Origin: Phoronis australis
Lineage: Eukaryota; Phoronida; Phoronidae
Assembly (NCBI GenBank): GCA_002633005.1
Contig: NMRA01000044.1
Location: 723,568 to 787,567 of the forward strand
Direction: 5' to 3'
DNA length: 64,000 nt
Program-made: the position numbers and the translations under genes
Shown: positions 50,909 through 62,989 of the stretch, in pieces
How positions within the stretch are numbered: the stretch's first letter is position 1
Layout: each line of letters opens with the position of its first letter
The notes under the pieces: generated by a model
The model's input: only the letters and a program-made list of their open reading frames with translations
What the model was told of the DNA's origin: nothing
The model's database searches: none

Positions 50909-51585
50909 CTCACAGGCGTCCTCAGCTTCTGATCGTCCCCAATACACTACATGTAATACTACAAGGTATGACACTCCCGACTAGAAATTCCTCGGGTGCT
51001 TCAATTCAGCCGTCCATAGCAAATATAAAACTCAACAGAGGTTCAACAAACCAGGCAGAATTGTTCTTTCTCCCAATACCATTCACGGTGTCCCGTTCCG
51101 GCGACTTCGTAAGAAATTCGCAGTCAAAGAAAAAAAATGTTCACAAAAAACTCCCACACACTTTCATCGTGGGCCGCTCGAGGTCAAGGACGGTACGGAA
51201 ATTACCGGTGAGTTACGGAAGTACTCAATAGTTTTTCTACTGGCGGCTAAGTGTAGAGTTATCGACATTGTGACTTTACGCGACAAACCGGCAATTTCCG
51301 TACCGTCCTTGACCTCGAGCGGCCCACGATGAAAGTGTGTGGGAGTTTTTTGTGGACATTTTTGTTCTTTGACTGCGAATTTCTTACGAAGTCGCCGGAA
51401 CAGGACACCGTGAATGGTATTGGGAGAAAGAACAATTCTGCCTGGTTTGTTGAACCTCTGTTGAGTTTTATTTGCTATGGACGGCTGAATTGAAGCACCC
51501 GTGGAATTTCTAGTCGGGAGTGTCATACCTTGTAGTATTATATGTAGTGTATTGGGGACGATCAGAAGCTGAGGACGCCTGTGGG
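50909..51585. mobile_element. Palindromic foldback element, TTAA flanked
   Basis: 677 bp between TTAA at 50905-50908 and TTAA at 51586-51589. The two arms of about 300 bp are nearly perfect inverted copies separated by a loop of about 78 bp. The ends read CTCACAGGCGTCCTCAGC on the left and, inverted, CCCACAGGCGTCCTCAGC on the right. TTAA targets point to piggyBac- or Kolobok-mobilised MITEs. Open frames on both strands are mirror images of the arms and not genes. Arm identity is high, so this copy is young compared with those at 1081-3357 and 44613-44880. Confidence 0.75.
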
Positions 51586-51599
51586 TTAACTTACGTTAA

Positions 51600-52255
51600 C
51601 TTTTTACCCGCGCATTTAAGCTCATGCGTCTCGAACCTTCGCTTTATGTATAAAGTGAAGAACGTGTGCAACTTTAGATATCCGTAAGAATATATATTCT
51701 CAATGCGTTACTAAGCAGTCAACTGGGAATAGAGATAACACTCAAAACGTCCGGTTTAAAACATGTGCCTGTTTATGGTTTCACACTGTGTCTTTGGCTG
51801 AAAATTTGGTGCATACAAAACAATAGACTGGCATAGATAATAGTTTGACTAAATTTATAGTCAGGTTCCGGTTTAGCAATAAATGATTGTCGAGGGCACT
51901 TGGAGGTAATTTAGGGGTGCTGAATCCAAAACAATTGTATACCGGTATGGATTTTACCGGCATACCCTTCAAATTTAAGATGGCCTTTTATAATGAGTAT
52001 GATACATCAAACTAAAAGGTTTTCATGTATTATAAAATTTATTCTGATACTATTTTTGTGAATGAAGGGTAAGGTCAAGGTCACCTCATGCCTTTCTTCA
52101 AATTTGGAGCCAAACTAATATATCTATATAATGTACTGTGCGTGGGCTTAAATGTGCGCTAATGATTCTGTGTATAGTTTTAATCAGTTATAATAAAGAT
52201 TTCTGTAAAATGAAGTTGATTACAGCTTTGTACCTGACTACTATTTTACTCATTT
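51600..52255. other. No recognisable feature
   Basis: AT-rich DNA between the foldback element and the CCTA-rich repeat. I see no gene. Confidence 0.35.
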
Positions 52256-52257
52256 AA

Positions 52258-52655
52258 ATCTACCTGCTGATTTATGCCTACCTAAATTGACATTCCTTCC
52301 TACCTGAATGTCTACATATCACCTAAATCAACCTACTTTATGTCCCCCTAAATCTACCTACCAGGGTGTACCCACCTAAATTTACCCATTATACATGTAT
52401 AAAACTACCTACTTACCTAAATCTCCTTCTTGCCTATCTTCTTAAATGTACCTACCTTTTTTTTTTTTAATTAAAAAAAATAAATGTACCTACCTTCGTA
52501 AATCTACCTTTTTACCTATCTTCCTAATTCAATCTACCTTTCTACCCACTTAAGTCTATCTACCTACAAACCAACATTTACCGACATTTTTCCTACTTTC
52601 CAATCTACTTATTTACCTACCTACCTACGAAATAACCCACTTACCTACCGACCTA
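52258..52655. repeat. CTACCTA-rich low-complexity tract
   Basis: A degenerate array of CTACCTA and CCTAAAT words fills almost 400 bp on one strand, with a T-run at about 52458-52467. It ends directly at the left end of the second Kolobok copy. Confidence 0.8.
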
Positions 52656-52661
52656 ATTTAC

Positions 52662-53815
52662 AGGAGCATGCCACCCAAAAAACAACCTAATTTGTATCAA
52701 TTTAGATCGAGTAGTTCTACTCCATAACGACACGTACGATTGCGTTACCTGACGGCAGACGGAGGTGTTGAAATTATCCAATGACGTCATCGGTTTCACA
52801 CGCAGTCTGTCCAGCAGTTCACAACACGGGTTACTGGTGTCAGCTTATCGCTTGAAGTTATCGTTTAACACCAATAAATCATCAAACTTCGGTGTAAAAC
52901 CCTTAAAAATACACCCAGTTCTTATAAAAACGTGTTGTTTTATTTCGCCCTTACGGATTTATTGGTATTTGGACACACCGTAGCCTACAAAGTTCGGCAG
53001 GACAATAAGGTCTGTAGCAGGAGTTTGGGGTGTGTTCGGAGATAATTTCGAAGTATTTTCCGTGAGATACAGACAGGAGAACTTAGATCTCTGTTGTTTA
53101 GACTTGAGATTTTTTTAGTTCTAAACACAAAACGCTTAAAACGCTTATTATCCTGGCTAGTGGCTCGGAGCCCGATCGGGCCCCATCGTCGCGGCCGGCC
53201 GGATTGACTCGTTATCCCGGCCAGTGGCTCGGAAACTGATCAGACATCACGAACATAAACCAGCCAAAGTTGAGTGGAAAACTAAACTTCCAGTCAAGAA
53301 AATACTATACTAGTGAGCTAAAGTAATGTTCACGTGATTATGTTGGTGAATTAGCCACGAAACTGAGTCTACTTACTCGTCGGGGGCCGCGAATTCAGGT
53401 TGATCCGCTTTGGCCACAGCACCGTCAGGACAGAAGTTGTACATTGACAATCATTATTTGAGTAATGTAAATGTAAATAAAGATTCCCCTAACACCTGGC
53501 CGTGGGATGGCAATCGCCGGAGTTGTTTCACAACAGTTTTTGCCAGCAAACACTAAATTAGCATGAGCTCACACGGCCTCTGTGTCCCGTCAATTAGTTT
53601 TATTGTACCTAAAGCCGGTTAGCAGTGATTTATTCATTACTGGCTTCTCAAATTATTTGCACTCACGAACACGCCAAAGGCATTACAAATTGCATCTAAT
53701 GAGACAGACTTTGTTTCAGTTTTATATAAGTATTGGTTAGGGTGAGAATAATTCATTTTGAAACAGAACGCTCAGTAATAAACACCAACATGGCAACTCG
53801 CAATTCCGACTTAGG
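52662..53815 (-). mobile_element. Kolobok-type element, second copy, truncated
   Basis: It starts with the terminus AGGAGCATGCCACCC next to a degraded TTAA (TTAC at 52658-52661). It then follows the reverse complement of 5250-4130 of the first copy, with landmarks GTCGGGGGCCGCGAA and GAGACAGACTTTG. Similarity stops near 53815, so the THAP-bearing end of that element is absent here. A THAP exon of different origin starts 100 bp further on, in the opposite orientation relative to the element. Confidence 0.7.
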
Positions 53816-53918
53816 ATGAGCTAGTAAAGCAGAGTTCACTTGTGAGTTCGCTGTTACCGCTACTACTAGCGCCGCCAACTGGTGAACAAGCACTGGTCAA
53901 CCAGCAAGCGCCACAACA

Positions 53919-55191
53919 ATGGGGAAAGGCGCATTTTGTAACTGGTATAAATTGCTCCAATTCTTCGATGAAAAACCCTGGACTATTATTTTTTACGTTT
54001 CCCAAAGACCCAGAAAGGTAAGGATTATTTGTTATTAAATGATACGTTACATTGTCTTTAATTTAATTTTTGTGTGTTCTGTTGGAAGACAATTAATCGA
54101 CCGCAGGCCAGGTGCAGCTGTCGTCTGCAGTGTAGGTTACTGCACACACTACGCGGCAGATCTGCGTTCACGGTGTTATCGTTGGCTTGTTTGAATATTT
54201 GCCGTCCAGGTATTCCAAATCAAAATTACAAAATATAAATATCTCGGACGGTTGCACTGATAATTTTAGAAAAACAAACCCTCAGGCTTGTCCCGGCATG
54301 GCCAGTGGTCAATATGACCAGTCAGACAAGGCCACAGTAACTTGAACTAATGATGTGGGGCTCGGCCCTAAATTATCCTTGGATCAACATTTGGGTGTTA
54401 TCTTTTTACTTGACACCAATACCGTTTCGTCTCTATAACACAGGTACATTACAACAGGGCTACTGTGCATGGTGTATCATAGGCTACCGTCTTCTTAGCC
54501 TTGGTACTAATTACATATTTTCACGATTATCTTCATACAGCTAGCTGGCTGGCTTCCCATCTCCTATGAGCCTGGTGAGTTCCGTGAGTATGACGTATGC
54601 TCCTGAGTCTCTCATTCATTTCTATTAGGTGCAGGCGCTGGATTGTTACTATCAGACGAGTGGACCTCATGAGTAAACATGCAAGCTACTTGTCAAAGAC
54701 TTGCAAGATCTGCTGTCATCACGTTGAGGAATTAATGTGTATGAATGCTAGAACAAAAAAACAAGCTGGTGTGGGATGCATTGCCAACTGTATTTGACGT
54801 TTCAAATCCTTCAAAACAAAAGATATCAAAAAGGTATCCTTTCACACCACGTGCCCCTCCAACATCGACTTTATGTAGTCTGACTCCCTCTGAGACATGT
54901 GGGGTTGAATCTCCTGACTCTGTCTTTATTGACAATGTTGTTGAGGGAGAAACCAGTTCAGGTGGTAAGTTACTATTGTTAATTGTGACTTGTTGATAAG
55001 GAGTACATGAGAAACAACCGTTAGGGTGAGACTACTTTAAATTTAAATCATTGATTGACATCTCTCCAACTTTCACTTGATAGTAGTCATCGTCTTATTC
55101 ACCCAGTCATTATTTTGGACTCGTTTGCTCTAGAATACAAAATACATAAAATGAAGAAGAAAATGAAGCAATTGAAGATGCAGGTGTATAT
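53919..55191 (+). pseudogene. THAP zinc-finger gene, two apparent frameshifts
   Basis: The exons are about 53919-54016, 54627-54964 and 55085-55181. Exon 1 gives MGKGAFCNWYK and, after a one-base shift near 53955, CSNSSMKNPG and FTFPKDPER. Exon 2 continues with CRRWIVTIRR, KTCKICCHH and, after a shift in an A-run near 54758, LVWDALPTVF (the conserved AVPT-type box). Exon 3 encodes a basic helix, IHKMKKKMKQLKMQ, as often follows THAP domains. The zinc ligands are present. Splice phases fit apart from the two shifts, both possible sequencing errors. The 3' end of the gene was not found. It could be a host transcription factor or a THAP-type transposase. Confidence 0.65.
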
Positions 55192-55199
55192 TGATCAGT

Positions 55200-56930
55200 T
55201 GATACTATTGAAGTTGTGTTGTTTTTGCCTTTTGTTATGTTTAACTAGAAAAGCATAAGTCTTTTTTATACAATCTCCCTGCTTGCATGTTTCATCACCT
55301 GACCTGTAATTATCTGAGCCCCTCAAACTACACAGCGCATTAATCAATAGGCTTATCTTCTGAGTCTGCATTCACTCTGAGCAAATGCAGTAACCCAAAA
55401 CAAATTGAGTTTCAATATGAAGCACTTTTACAGGGCCCTGTGGTACAACAGCCTTTTCTATTGTTGCACACATAATTTCAGAGGACAAGGGGTGTCTAAG
55501 AGAACTAGTCAGATTTGTGTTTTAAGTACTTAGTCAATGACCAAAATGCTTGCTGTCTTGTGATTGTAAAGACTTAATCTTTTTTGTTTTGTTTTGTTTT
55601 GTTTTGTTCTTGGTTTTGGTTGGTAATTGTAATTCATAAAGTATTGAATAACACTTTCATGTGTGAGATGTGGTTATGAGGTTATGTATACCATACAAAT
55701 CATAAAAAATCTAGTCTCCTATTGTGCATGTTTTTTCTGAACATCAGACTGCACTTCACGTTGAAAACATTCAACAGAAACCTCCTCAGTAAAAGAAATG
55801 AAAGAAAAGTTCTTAAGTTTAGACATCTTTAAAATGTTTTAACATTTTACAGTAACCACCAATTTCAAATCCAGTTTTTGATATCTTTTCAAAATAGATG
55901 TGCTTTCGTGCGTTGTTCTACGGCATAATTGACATATACATTGTGCGCTGTAATTTTCGCTTACTTATCTGATTATTCACCGATGTATTGACTCGGTTTG
56001 CTCTGTCTGTTAAAGATACAATTGCTTGGCATGAGATCACACTGGCTTTATCTCTTATGTATGTTAGGGAGCATCAGAATAAAATACAGTGTTGTGGTAA
56101 TGATGAATTGTCTTGCTTTCTTATTCTTACTCGTGTTACAACTACTGCACAAACCAAGTGTCTGGTGTCTGTACCGGTAGCAGCCTGGCGTATTCAATAG
56201 GGAACACATTCAAAATTGTTGGGTGGATATGAAAGGAGAAGTCAGGTGGGAGTACTTTCTAATAAAAAGTTGAAAAACACCAAGGGTGGTACTGGGCCAT
56301 GATGGCCACCAGTCATTACATGCAAATGTTCTTGGGAGTCATGCACACAACGAGGGCCAAATCTTATCACCACCTCAGCACATGTTGTCAATGGTCAGGG
56401 ACGGGAGCAACCAAAATTTGTGACGATAGAAGGGTCGATTCAACACTCAAGTGGTACACTCCGTTGGTTTTTACCTTTTTAGCACTATTCCTATGCATTC
56501 CTCCCTGGGAGGGGATCAATACCCATTTGGCGCCCAGCTGGTTTTACCTGGTTTGCACTGCTCCCTTGGACCCCTTTCCGTGCTGGCAACTGACTGCAAC
56601 TTCCCCTGAACCCCCAGCCGAGCAATCACTAAAATTAGGTAGTCCATGGAGGTATGAAATGTTATAAGGAACGATAATTTGTCTTATTAAGAACTCAAAC
56701 ATGAAACAAAACCATGTTGGCTTTTGAAGGGAGCTTCAGAGAATAAACACAAATACACTTTAATATTGATTAAGACACACATTTTCATTCTCATTCGATT
56801 ATAAATAGATCTTATGTTTCAATCATTTTCTATCACATAGTAATTTTATTGTACGTCGAACGTCATTAAAGTATGAATTTATAGGTGTTTACATTGTTCG
56901 GACTGCGCTCCTAAGTAAGTGTTGATTATT
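55200..56930. other. No recognised gene; one pentanucleotide repeat
   Basis: Mostly AT-rich. A GTTTT repeat lies at 55580-55612. A 122-codon open frame at 56299-56667 has no recognisable domain and lies in sequence with repeat-like words, so it is not called. Further exons of the THAP gene may be hidden here. Confidence 0.35.
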
Positions 56931-56939
56931 CACCGCTTG

Positions 56940-57000
56940 GGGCGCTAGTATTTCGACCGGTAACCATTGCGGCGAATGACAAAATGGCGGAGTGAACTCT
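56940..57000 (+). promoter_or_regulatory. Promoter-like segment with YY1-type word
   Basis: A GC-richer stretch (GGCGCTAG, GACCGGTAACC, TTGCGGCG) ends in ACAAAATGGCGGAG. This YY1-like sequence is common just downstream of animal transcription starts. Its own ATG closes at once (TGA as fourth codon), so it could only serve as a leader for the frame at 57122. Confidence 0.3.
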
Positions 57001-57121
57001 CTTATATTACTACACTCTTTGCTACTACTAGTGTTGGTGTCTTGAAATGCTGCCATGCGTTTTTCTATGCCTTTTCAATTTTTGTTCTAACGCTTAGTCT
57101 TCTAGAGTACTATAACAGGAC

Positions 57122-57451
57122 ATGTTATTAATGAAGCCAGCTGGGCAAAGTAGCCATTTTCCTGCACAAACGTTTGTGACACATCCTTCACGTGACACCC
57201 GACAAACAAACAAGATGTCAGAGGCAAAAACACTGTCGCTAAACAATGTTCCGGGTGGAATCAATTTTTGTTTTTGCACCCTCCGAAAACGCTTCGACCA
57301 ACACAACAGGCGATGCTTTTCAGCAGAGAATTGTACGTTCATGTTTGAGGAAAAGTATTTTGGAGCCAGCGAAAATCCGAAGAACCCCATGATATTGAAC
57401 TTCACCCGACAAGTGACAAGGCCATTGATGCGATATGGTCATGTAAAGCTG
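57122..57451 (+). CDS. Possible exon of an unrecognised gene
   Basis: An open frame of about 110 codons starts near 57122 behind an acceptor-like CTATAACAG and ends at a good donor (AAAGCTGG then gtatgt). It contains NFCFCTLRKRF and RRCFSAENCTFMF. I recognise no domain. The opposite strand is open over nearly the same stretch, which weakens the call. Position just after the promoter-like segment supports it mildly. Confidence 0.3.
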
Positions 57452-57599
57452 GGTATGTACCTCAAAGTCAAATTATCTGTTCAACACCATAGATTTCAGG
57501 GTCTTTCGAACAATATCAGTAAAGGTTCACTGATATTTTTATTCTGTCGCCTGTTTAATTCCGTCAAATGAAAAGTAGGTCATGGTTGGTGGGACTCCC

Positions 57600-59500
57600 C
57601 GAGTAAAGTAAGTCAAGTCCATAGCATTGTTTACGCTTTTCTAATCTTCTAACGAAATATTTTGATTAAATAGCTCATGTTCATAGCTCAAGTACTCACT
57701 CACCTTGTCCTAGGCAAGCAGTTAGATCCGGTACATATGTCTAGGGCTGTGTCCACGACAATTTAATGCATGGAATTAGGCGCAATTGCACCATTAAGAC
57801 ATTCAGGTTAGGTCTACCTTCTGATGAACTTCGCATTTTTTGTAGTTTCTTTTCAAAAAGGTATCGTTCAGTTAATTTTAACGTACCGTGATCACTTTGG
57901 TTATAAAAGATGGTGTAAGTGCCAAAAAATGGCTATTTACAAAAGTAACTCAAATTCTTTTTTAAAGCTTCATAAATCTAAATACTATGTTTGAACAACT
58001 TAAAATGAGCTGTCGCTAATTCTACAGACAAAAAGGTTCTGATCAAAAAGTAATTCAACTGTTTATTTTTTCGGGATTTAAGTTCAGTAATCCAATGCCA
58101 TTCCTGTGCCGTTCGAATCTTTTAATTTTGGAAAGCAGTTGAACGCCAGCCGACGGGTACATACGAGTAACACAAAATGTATCTCTGCTACGAAACAAAA
58201 CAATGTCCATTAGGTCGAAATATATGAAAAATAATATAAGTGTCCCTAAAAACAACAATTTCCAAGGACATTCTGCTAGGATCCAGCAGGTGCCTGTACA
58301 AAGGCGGCCAGAGGAGTGCAACTCCGGAGTCAAAATCAGATAGGCATACGCTGTAGCCACCAAACTGAAAACTGGGTATCTTGAAACAAATATGTTTGCG
58401 TATAACCTTCGAGTAATCCAGCAATATTGCACAGTTTAGCTGCTCGTGTGGCAGTCCACACCCGGTTTTTGTCGATCGTTTACACAGTTGACATTTTTTT
58501 CGGCTAAGGGAATGCCCAAAAATGACGGGATACTCTTCTCGAGCTGCGTAACGGCTTTCAGGATTCTACCCGCCATATCAACATTGTTTCACCATTCTTA
58601 TCGCACAATTTCTTGAGCTATAGTCTAAAATACGTTTTACACAACAACGTGTTGTTTGTCGAGTAAAATAGCGGCTGGGAAAAGCAGACAAAGAAGTGTC
58701 GAAAATGCTGCGTTCTAATTGGTCAGTTAAGCAGTCAGTCTTGACACGCGACCTCTGTGTGCAGTTAGGCACCCAGCTCGCAACAAATATTGGACGCTAT
58801 TGGAGATCTGGATTTCTTCGGGGCAGAAAGGTCAATGAGATGGACAATTGTTTCCAAACTTAGCAAATAAGTTAACCCTCATTCTGATACCATTTTTAAT
58901 TCACGATTTCACGAGAAATTTGAAAAAATTGACCATTTTGGAAAACATTGAAAATAGTAATTCTGCCAGCTTTCACTTGTTGGTTACTCTCACTTTCTGA
59001 GACAAGGTATTAGTGAATCTTGTTGTTCCTAGAACTGTTTGTGCCCTTAGCGTATCCCTCATACGTACGTCAAAGTGTAGCAAGTCGCGACGTGACAAAT
59101 GACACGGTGACAACTGTCTCTCGTGTTTCATGATCTAGAATCTGCATTAGTCTATATTAGGATTAAGTTCAGTTTTACCTAGTTTGGCGTGTGTCACTTC
59201 ACTTATTACCTTAGAACTAGTTGCAGTCATCCTCGTTGTTTTTATCTGTTCCGACTATCCACCTCCCTAGCCAAACCTCATTTTCTCCTACACCATGCTT
59301 TCCAAATTTTTCTTGGCCTTTTCTTATGACCATATCAAACAGGTTCTTTTCATTTCATTTCATATCCCCAACTGTTTTCGTTGCAACCAAAGCAAATGTC
59401 TGCATCAGTATTTTTATTCATTACATCGCTTAATGGAGTAAACCGTTCTACATTCTGCTCAATTGCTTCTCTAAGTCTTACTTGACAACTTTTACAATTT
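57600..59500. other. No recognisable gene
   Basis: A 125-codon minus-strand frame at 58055-58432 overlaps another minus-strand frame and shows no domain. Nothing else stands out. Confidence 0.35.
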
Positions 59501-59555
59501 CTGTTTCAATTTCTTAAGAATTTTGTGTGCACTAATGCTTCTACCACGACCCCAC

Positions 59556-61230
59556 TTAGACGGGGCATTTAACATTGCAAGGGAAGTCGCAGCGACACAA
59601 CCTAGTGGTGAACTGCAAACCCGCTGGACAGGCTTGAGTGGAAGCATCTTGTCCGGCAACGGATTCTTGGAATGTGGAGCAGCCGCTATTTGGGACGTAG
59701 TGGTATGGAATGCATTCTATCGTCCGATCACAATACAAAGGATCTACGACGGCTGCAACAAAGACAACGTTTTGAGATTGGTAATGATTCATTTGTGTGT
59801 TCCGTCATTAAAAGGATTTACAAGAATTCCTTTATTTCTGTATGATTACAGGTAATCCCGGTAGCCAAAACAGACAATTTTACAGTCTAGAAATCGATTC
59901 AACATTTTACCATCATTTATGCATCAGGTTAACTTCTGGTAACGTGCAATGGTTCGTTGGTTATTGAAACAAATATCAATTATCAAATAAGATTCCATGA
60001 CTTACCTTTGCACACAAGAGGAATGAGTGATTCAACTAAGCTGGTCAAGTTGCCCACCGAAAGCCCAAACACGTTAGATAGTGAGCCCCCTATAGCTGAA
60101 ATCTCATTCCATCCATATTTCCACATGCCAGCACCGATAGCAAACAGAGATATTCCTTTTTGGCGAGCGATGTCTGAATGATTTTTTGCCACCTCCAAGC
60201 TCGTCTGACCGTCAGTCACCACTATACCAATCTTCTTTGCATTTGGTCTGCCTCCTCTTGCGGCAGTGAAATATGTCTTGTACATTTCTTCAATAGCTAT
60301 CCCACTCCGCGAGTCTGTGACACATGTCTTAACTGCAGGGACACTGGGAGACTTCAAAGCCTACAAGATTGCATCAAGTAAACAGCAATGACATCAAAGT
60401 ATTAGAAACAATTCAGACAGAGTACAGGGGTCATCTGTGCAAACAACCTGTGCAATATTCGGTGTCAGATATTGGTCTTATTAAACAAAATCAAATTTTA
60501 TAATACTAATATCTGAATTTTTTTCAAAATTCACATTCATCTTCATAGCAGTGGCAAAGCAAATAACGCAGGTTGGAGGAACAAAATACTGCTATTACTG
60601 TGAACTATTTTGACGAAAGCTTTGAGTGTCTTTTTGCCTGTTCACAAAATTGCAGCATGACAATAAGTCTGTCACGGGTACACCCCCTCAGTGCTCTCGT
60701 TACGATTGGTCAAGTGAGTGCGGATACCCATTTTCATGCACTACGCTCGCTTGCATTCGTTAAAACACTACCCCCAGCACACCCCAATCTCACCCTTTAT
60801 CTAGATAATATAATACTACGTTGAATATCACTTTTTATACGGACAATAGATGTACGTTTTCTGCCTTTGTACAGTTACATTCTGTGGCAGTCTAAGTGAC
60901 CAGAGCCGGCCAAGGTTTAAAAACAGGCTTGAGTGTTTCGGGAAATGACCATAGGGAGCAGAAACGGTTTTGTATCAAGTCGTAATGTCAACTCACACAA
61001 TAGGGAACTCACATTGAGTAACGTGACGTTGGTTTGGTAGTGGTTCAAATCAAAACATTTCCCGTTGTGCGGGAAGGAAATGACTCCAACTTGGAATGCC
61101 TTCGGTCCAATCTCGAACGCCGACACGGTGTCGTGTAACACCGACAGTACGTGACCATAGTTGCCGCCCATGCTGCCCGAGTTGTCGATAGCAATCATCA
61201 CGTCCGCTTGGCCATTGCAGAGGGATTCCA
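59556..61230 (-). CDS. Secreted VWA plus chitin-binding-like protein, copy 4 (5' exon not found)
   Basis: The exons are 61013-61230 (VWA part 1, AIDNSGSMGG metal site), 60006-60360 (VWA part 2, IGIVVTDG) and 59556-59752 (Cys-rich, ending CDFPCNVKCPV). Lengths of 218, 355 and 197 nt and all phases equal those of copy 1. The acceptor of the first visible exon needs an upstream exon ending in one base, as in copies 1-3, but no signal-peptide exon is recognised up to the assembly gap. The chitin-binding-like exon has extra Cys residues (IEC, FPC). Introns are only 253 and 652 bp. This copy is the most diverged, with flanks unrelated to the other units. Confidence 0.8.
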
Positions 61231-61239
61231 CTGAAGAAT

Positions 61240-62985
61240 AAGAAAGTATGTTCTGCGTGGAACTAAAGTGATATAGACCCACTTCCGTCCAAGAAGTGAA
61301 CTTTTGACTTAGACCACTTGGCTTTGTAGAATTGGTTTTCAGTTTTGTCTTACTCGGACGGGAAGTATTGTCTGGGCTTGCAAAGAACTAGTAGCTCGCA
61401 ATTCCTTGAGATAATGCTTTCTTAGAGCATAAAATGAAAGGCCGTGACATGTTGCCATGTAGGGCCTGGTCTCGAATAAAAACGAATTGTGAGTTTTTTG
61501 GAAGTCAAATCCACTTTTACTAGGAATCAATTTTAGACTAATTTTAATAAGTTAGGTGGACTAGATCAAAAATTATATTTAGTGATGGAAGGCGGATTTT
61601 CAGCTGCTTTAAACGCCTGCTAATCTGTTCAGTCTCTCTTTAGCTTACTTTTAGTTGTAACTTGCAAATGCTTTAATTAGTCGCGTTCAAAATCTTTCTA
61701 AAAATAAAACTGCTGCACTAAAACGTTAGAATTCCACCTATGTAAAAAGTAATTGATGTATTTTAGGCGAATTGTAAAACTGGAAAAAGGTGTAAAACTT
61801 CTTGCAAACATCTAGAACGGAAGCATACAACGAGTGAGTGGGAGCCGGTGCAGCTGTGTGATTAAAGATACCGTTTACCTTCTCGCCAGTTCAGAGTACA
61901 ACATTAAAATTCTAATCCGAACGCCAAGGCCATCTGAAGCAAGCGACGCAGTACCGAATAAAGTTACAAGATTACAGATATCCTAAGTATGTTGAAATTC
62001 TCAGGTTTCATCTTTTATCGAATCGTGATCGTTTACAGCAGTAGGAAGCACAAAATGAGACTTTGGTGGAACTTAATTTTTGTACTTCAGCTTAGGCTCT
62101 TTCCGAAACCAGCAACGTATCAAAGAATTTCTACCAAAATAACAGCAAATGTGTTAAAGTCGTTTAATCAATTTGAAACAGAATCTCATTATGTATTTTC
62201 ACTGTTTTCAGCTCTGGTTACAAAACTTTGCACAAAACCCCAAGTCACACGAATTCCTGAGTAAGTTTGCATGCAATAGCAGAGAAGGAAGTTATCTTAT
62301 AGCCTTTCTATAAAATTCATAAGGCCAGAGTTCAAGTCACAGGAACAACTTATGAGGTGTTTTAGGTCATGCGATAGTGTTGAAGTTCTGACGTTCTAAT
62401 CGTGTCTTGAGATCGTCTTATAGTTATAGTCATTATCAAAATGTTTTATTTCGTAAGTCGCTAGGGCAGCAGTACTTACACACATCACTCTCCAGTCATT
62501 GGGTCATTGGTAGGGAGGAACTTACAACTTGCGGCCCATTTTGGAGAACATATACACATTTCTTTTATCCAAAACTATGTGTCCAAGTTTCGTATCACCT
62601 ACACCATGTTTGGAACAGGTTGACGCATTCAACATGACAGTAATACCAAGAAGACAACTGCACCTTCTACATCTGGAAGAAGATCAAGCGGTTGTAACCA
62701 CTGTTTTGGTTACGCAGTCAGAAGGTGCTAGAAAGAAAAGGGCGACGCTGGTGGCTGCAACTGTTAATCCGAAGTGTCACCTCTCTTCGATGAGCTGGAC
62801 CTCGAACAACCCGAAGTTTTAGCATCTTCGGGGTGAACCATTGCCTGATAACCGGCTTGTCGTCTATCGGGCCAGAGCCCAACTTTTCCGTGTGTAGGCA
62901 TGTAATTAGCAAAATGTCATATTTATCATGAGATTCAAAAGGCGGGAATATGACAAGGGTTACATACCCATGCACCTTATCCACT
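61240..62985. other. No recognisable gene; upstream region of VWA copy 4
   Basis: The missing first exon of copy 4 should lie here or beyond. No hydrophobic start followed by a donor in the right phase was found. A 97-codon plus-strand frame at 62529-62822 has no domain. Confidence 0.35.
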
Positions 62986-62989
62986 CACC

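Noticed and set aside
50830-51526. Open frames of 133 and 120 codons on opposite strands
   Set aside because: They are mirror images produced by the two arms of the palindromic element and have no independent support.
56299-56667. 122-codon plus-strand open frame
   Set aside because: No domain, and words resembling the minisatellite at 21390-21600 suggest repeat sequence.
58055-58432. 125-codon minus-strand open frame
   Set aside because: No recognisable domain, an overlapping frame on the same strand and no promoter or splice context.
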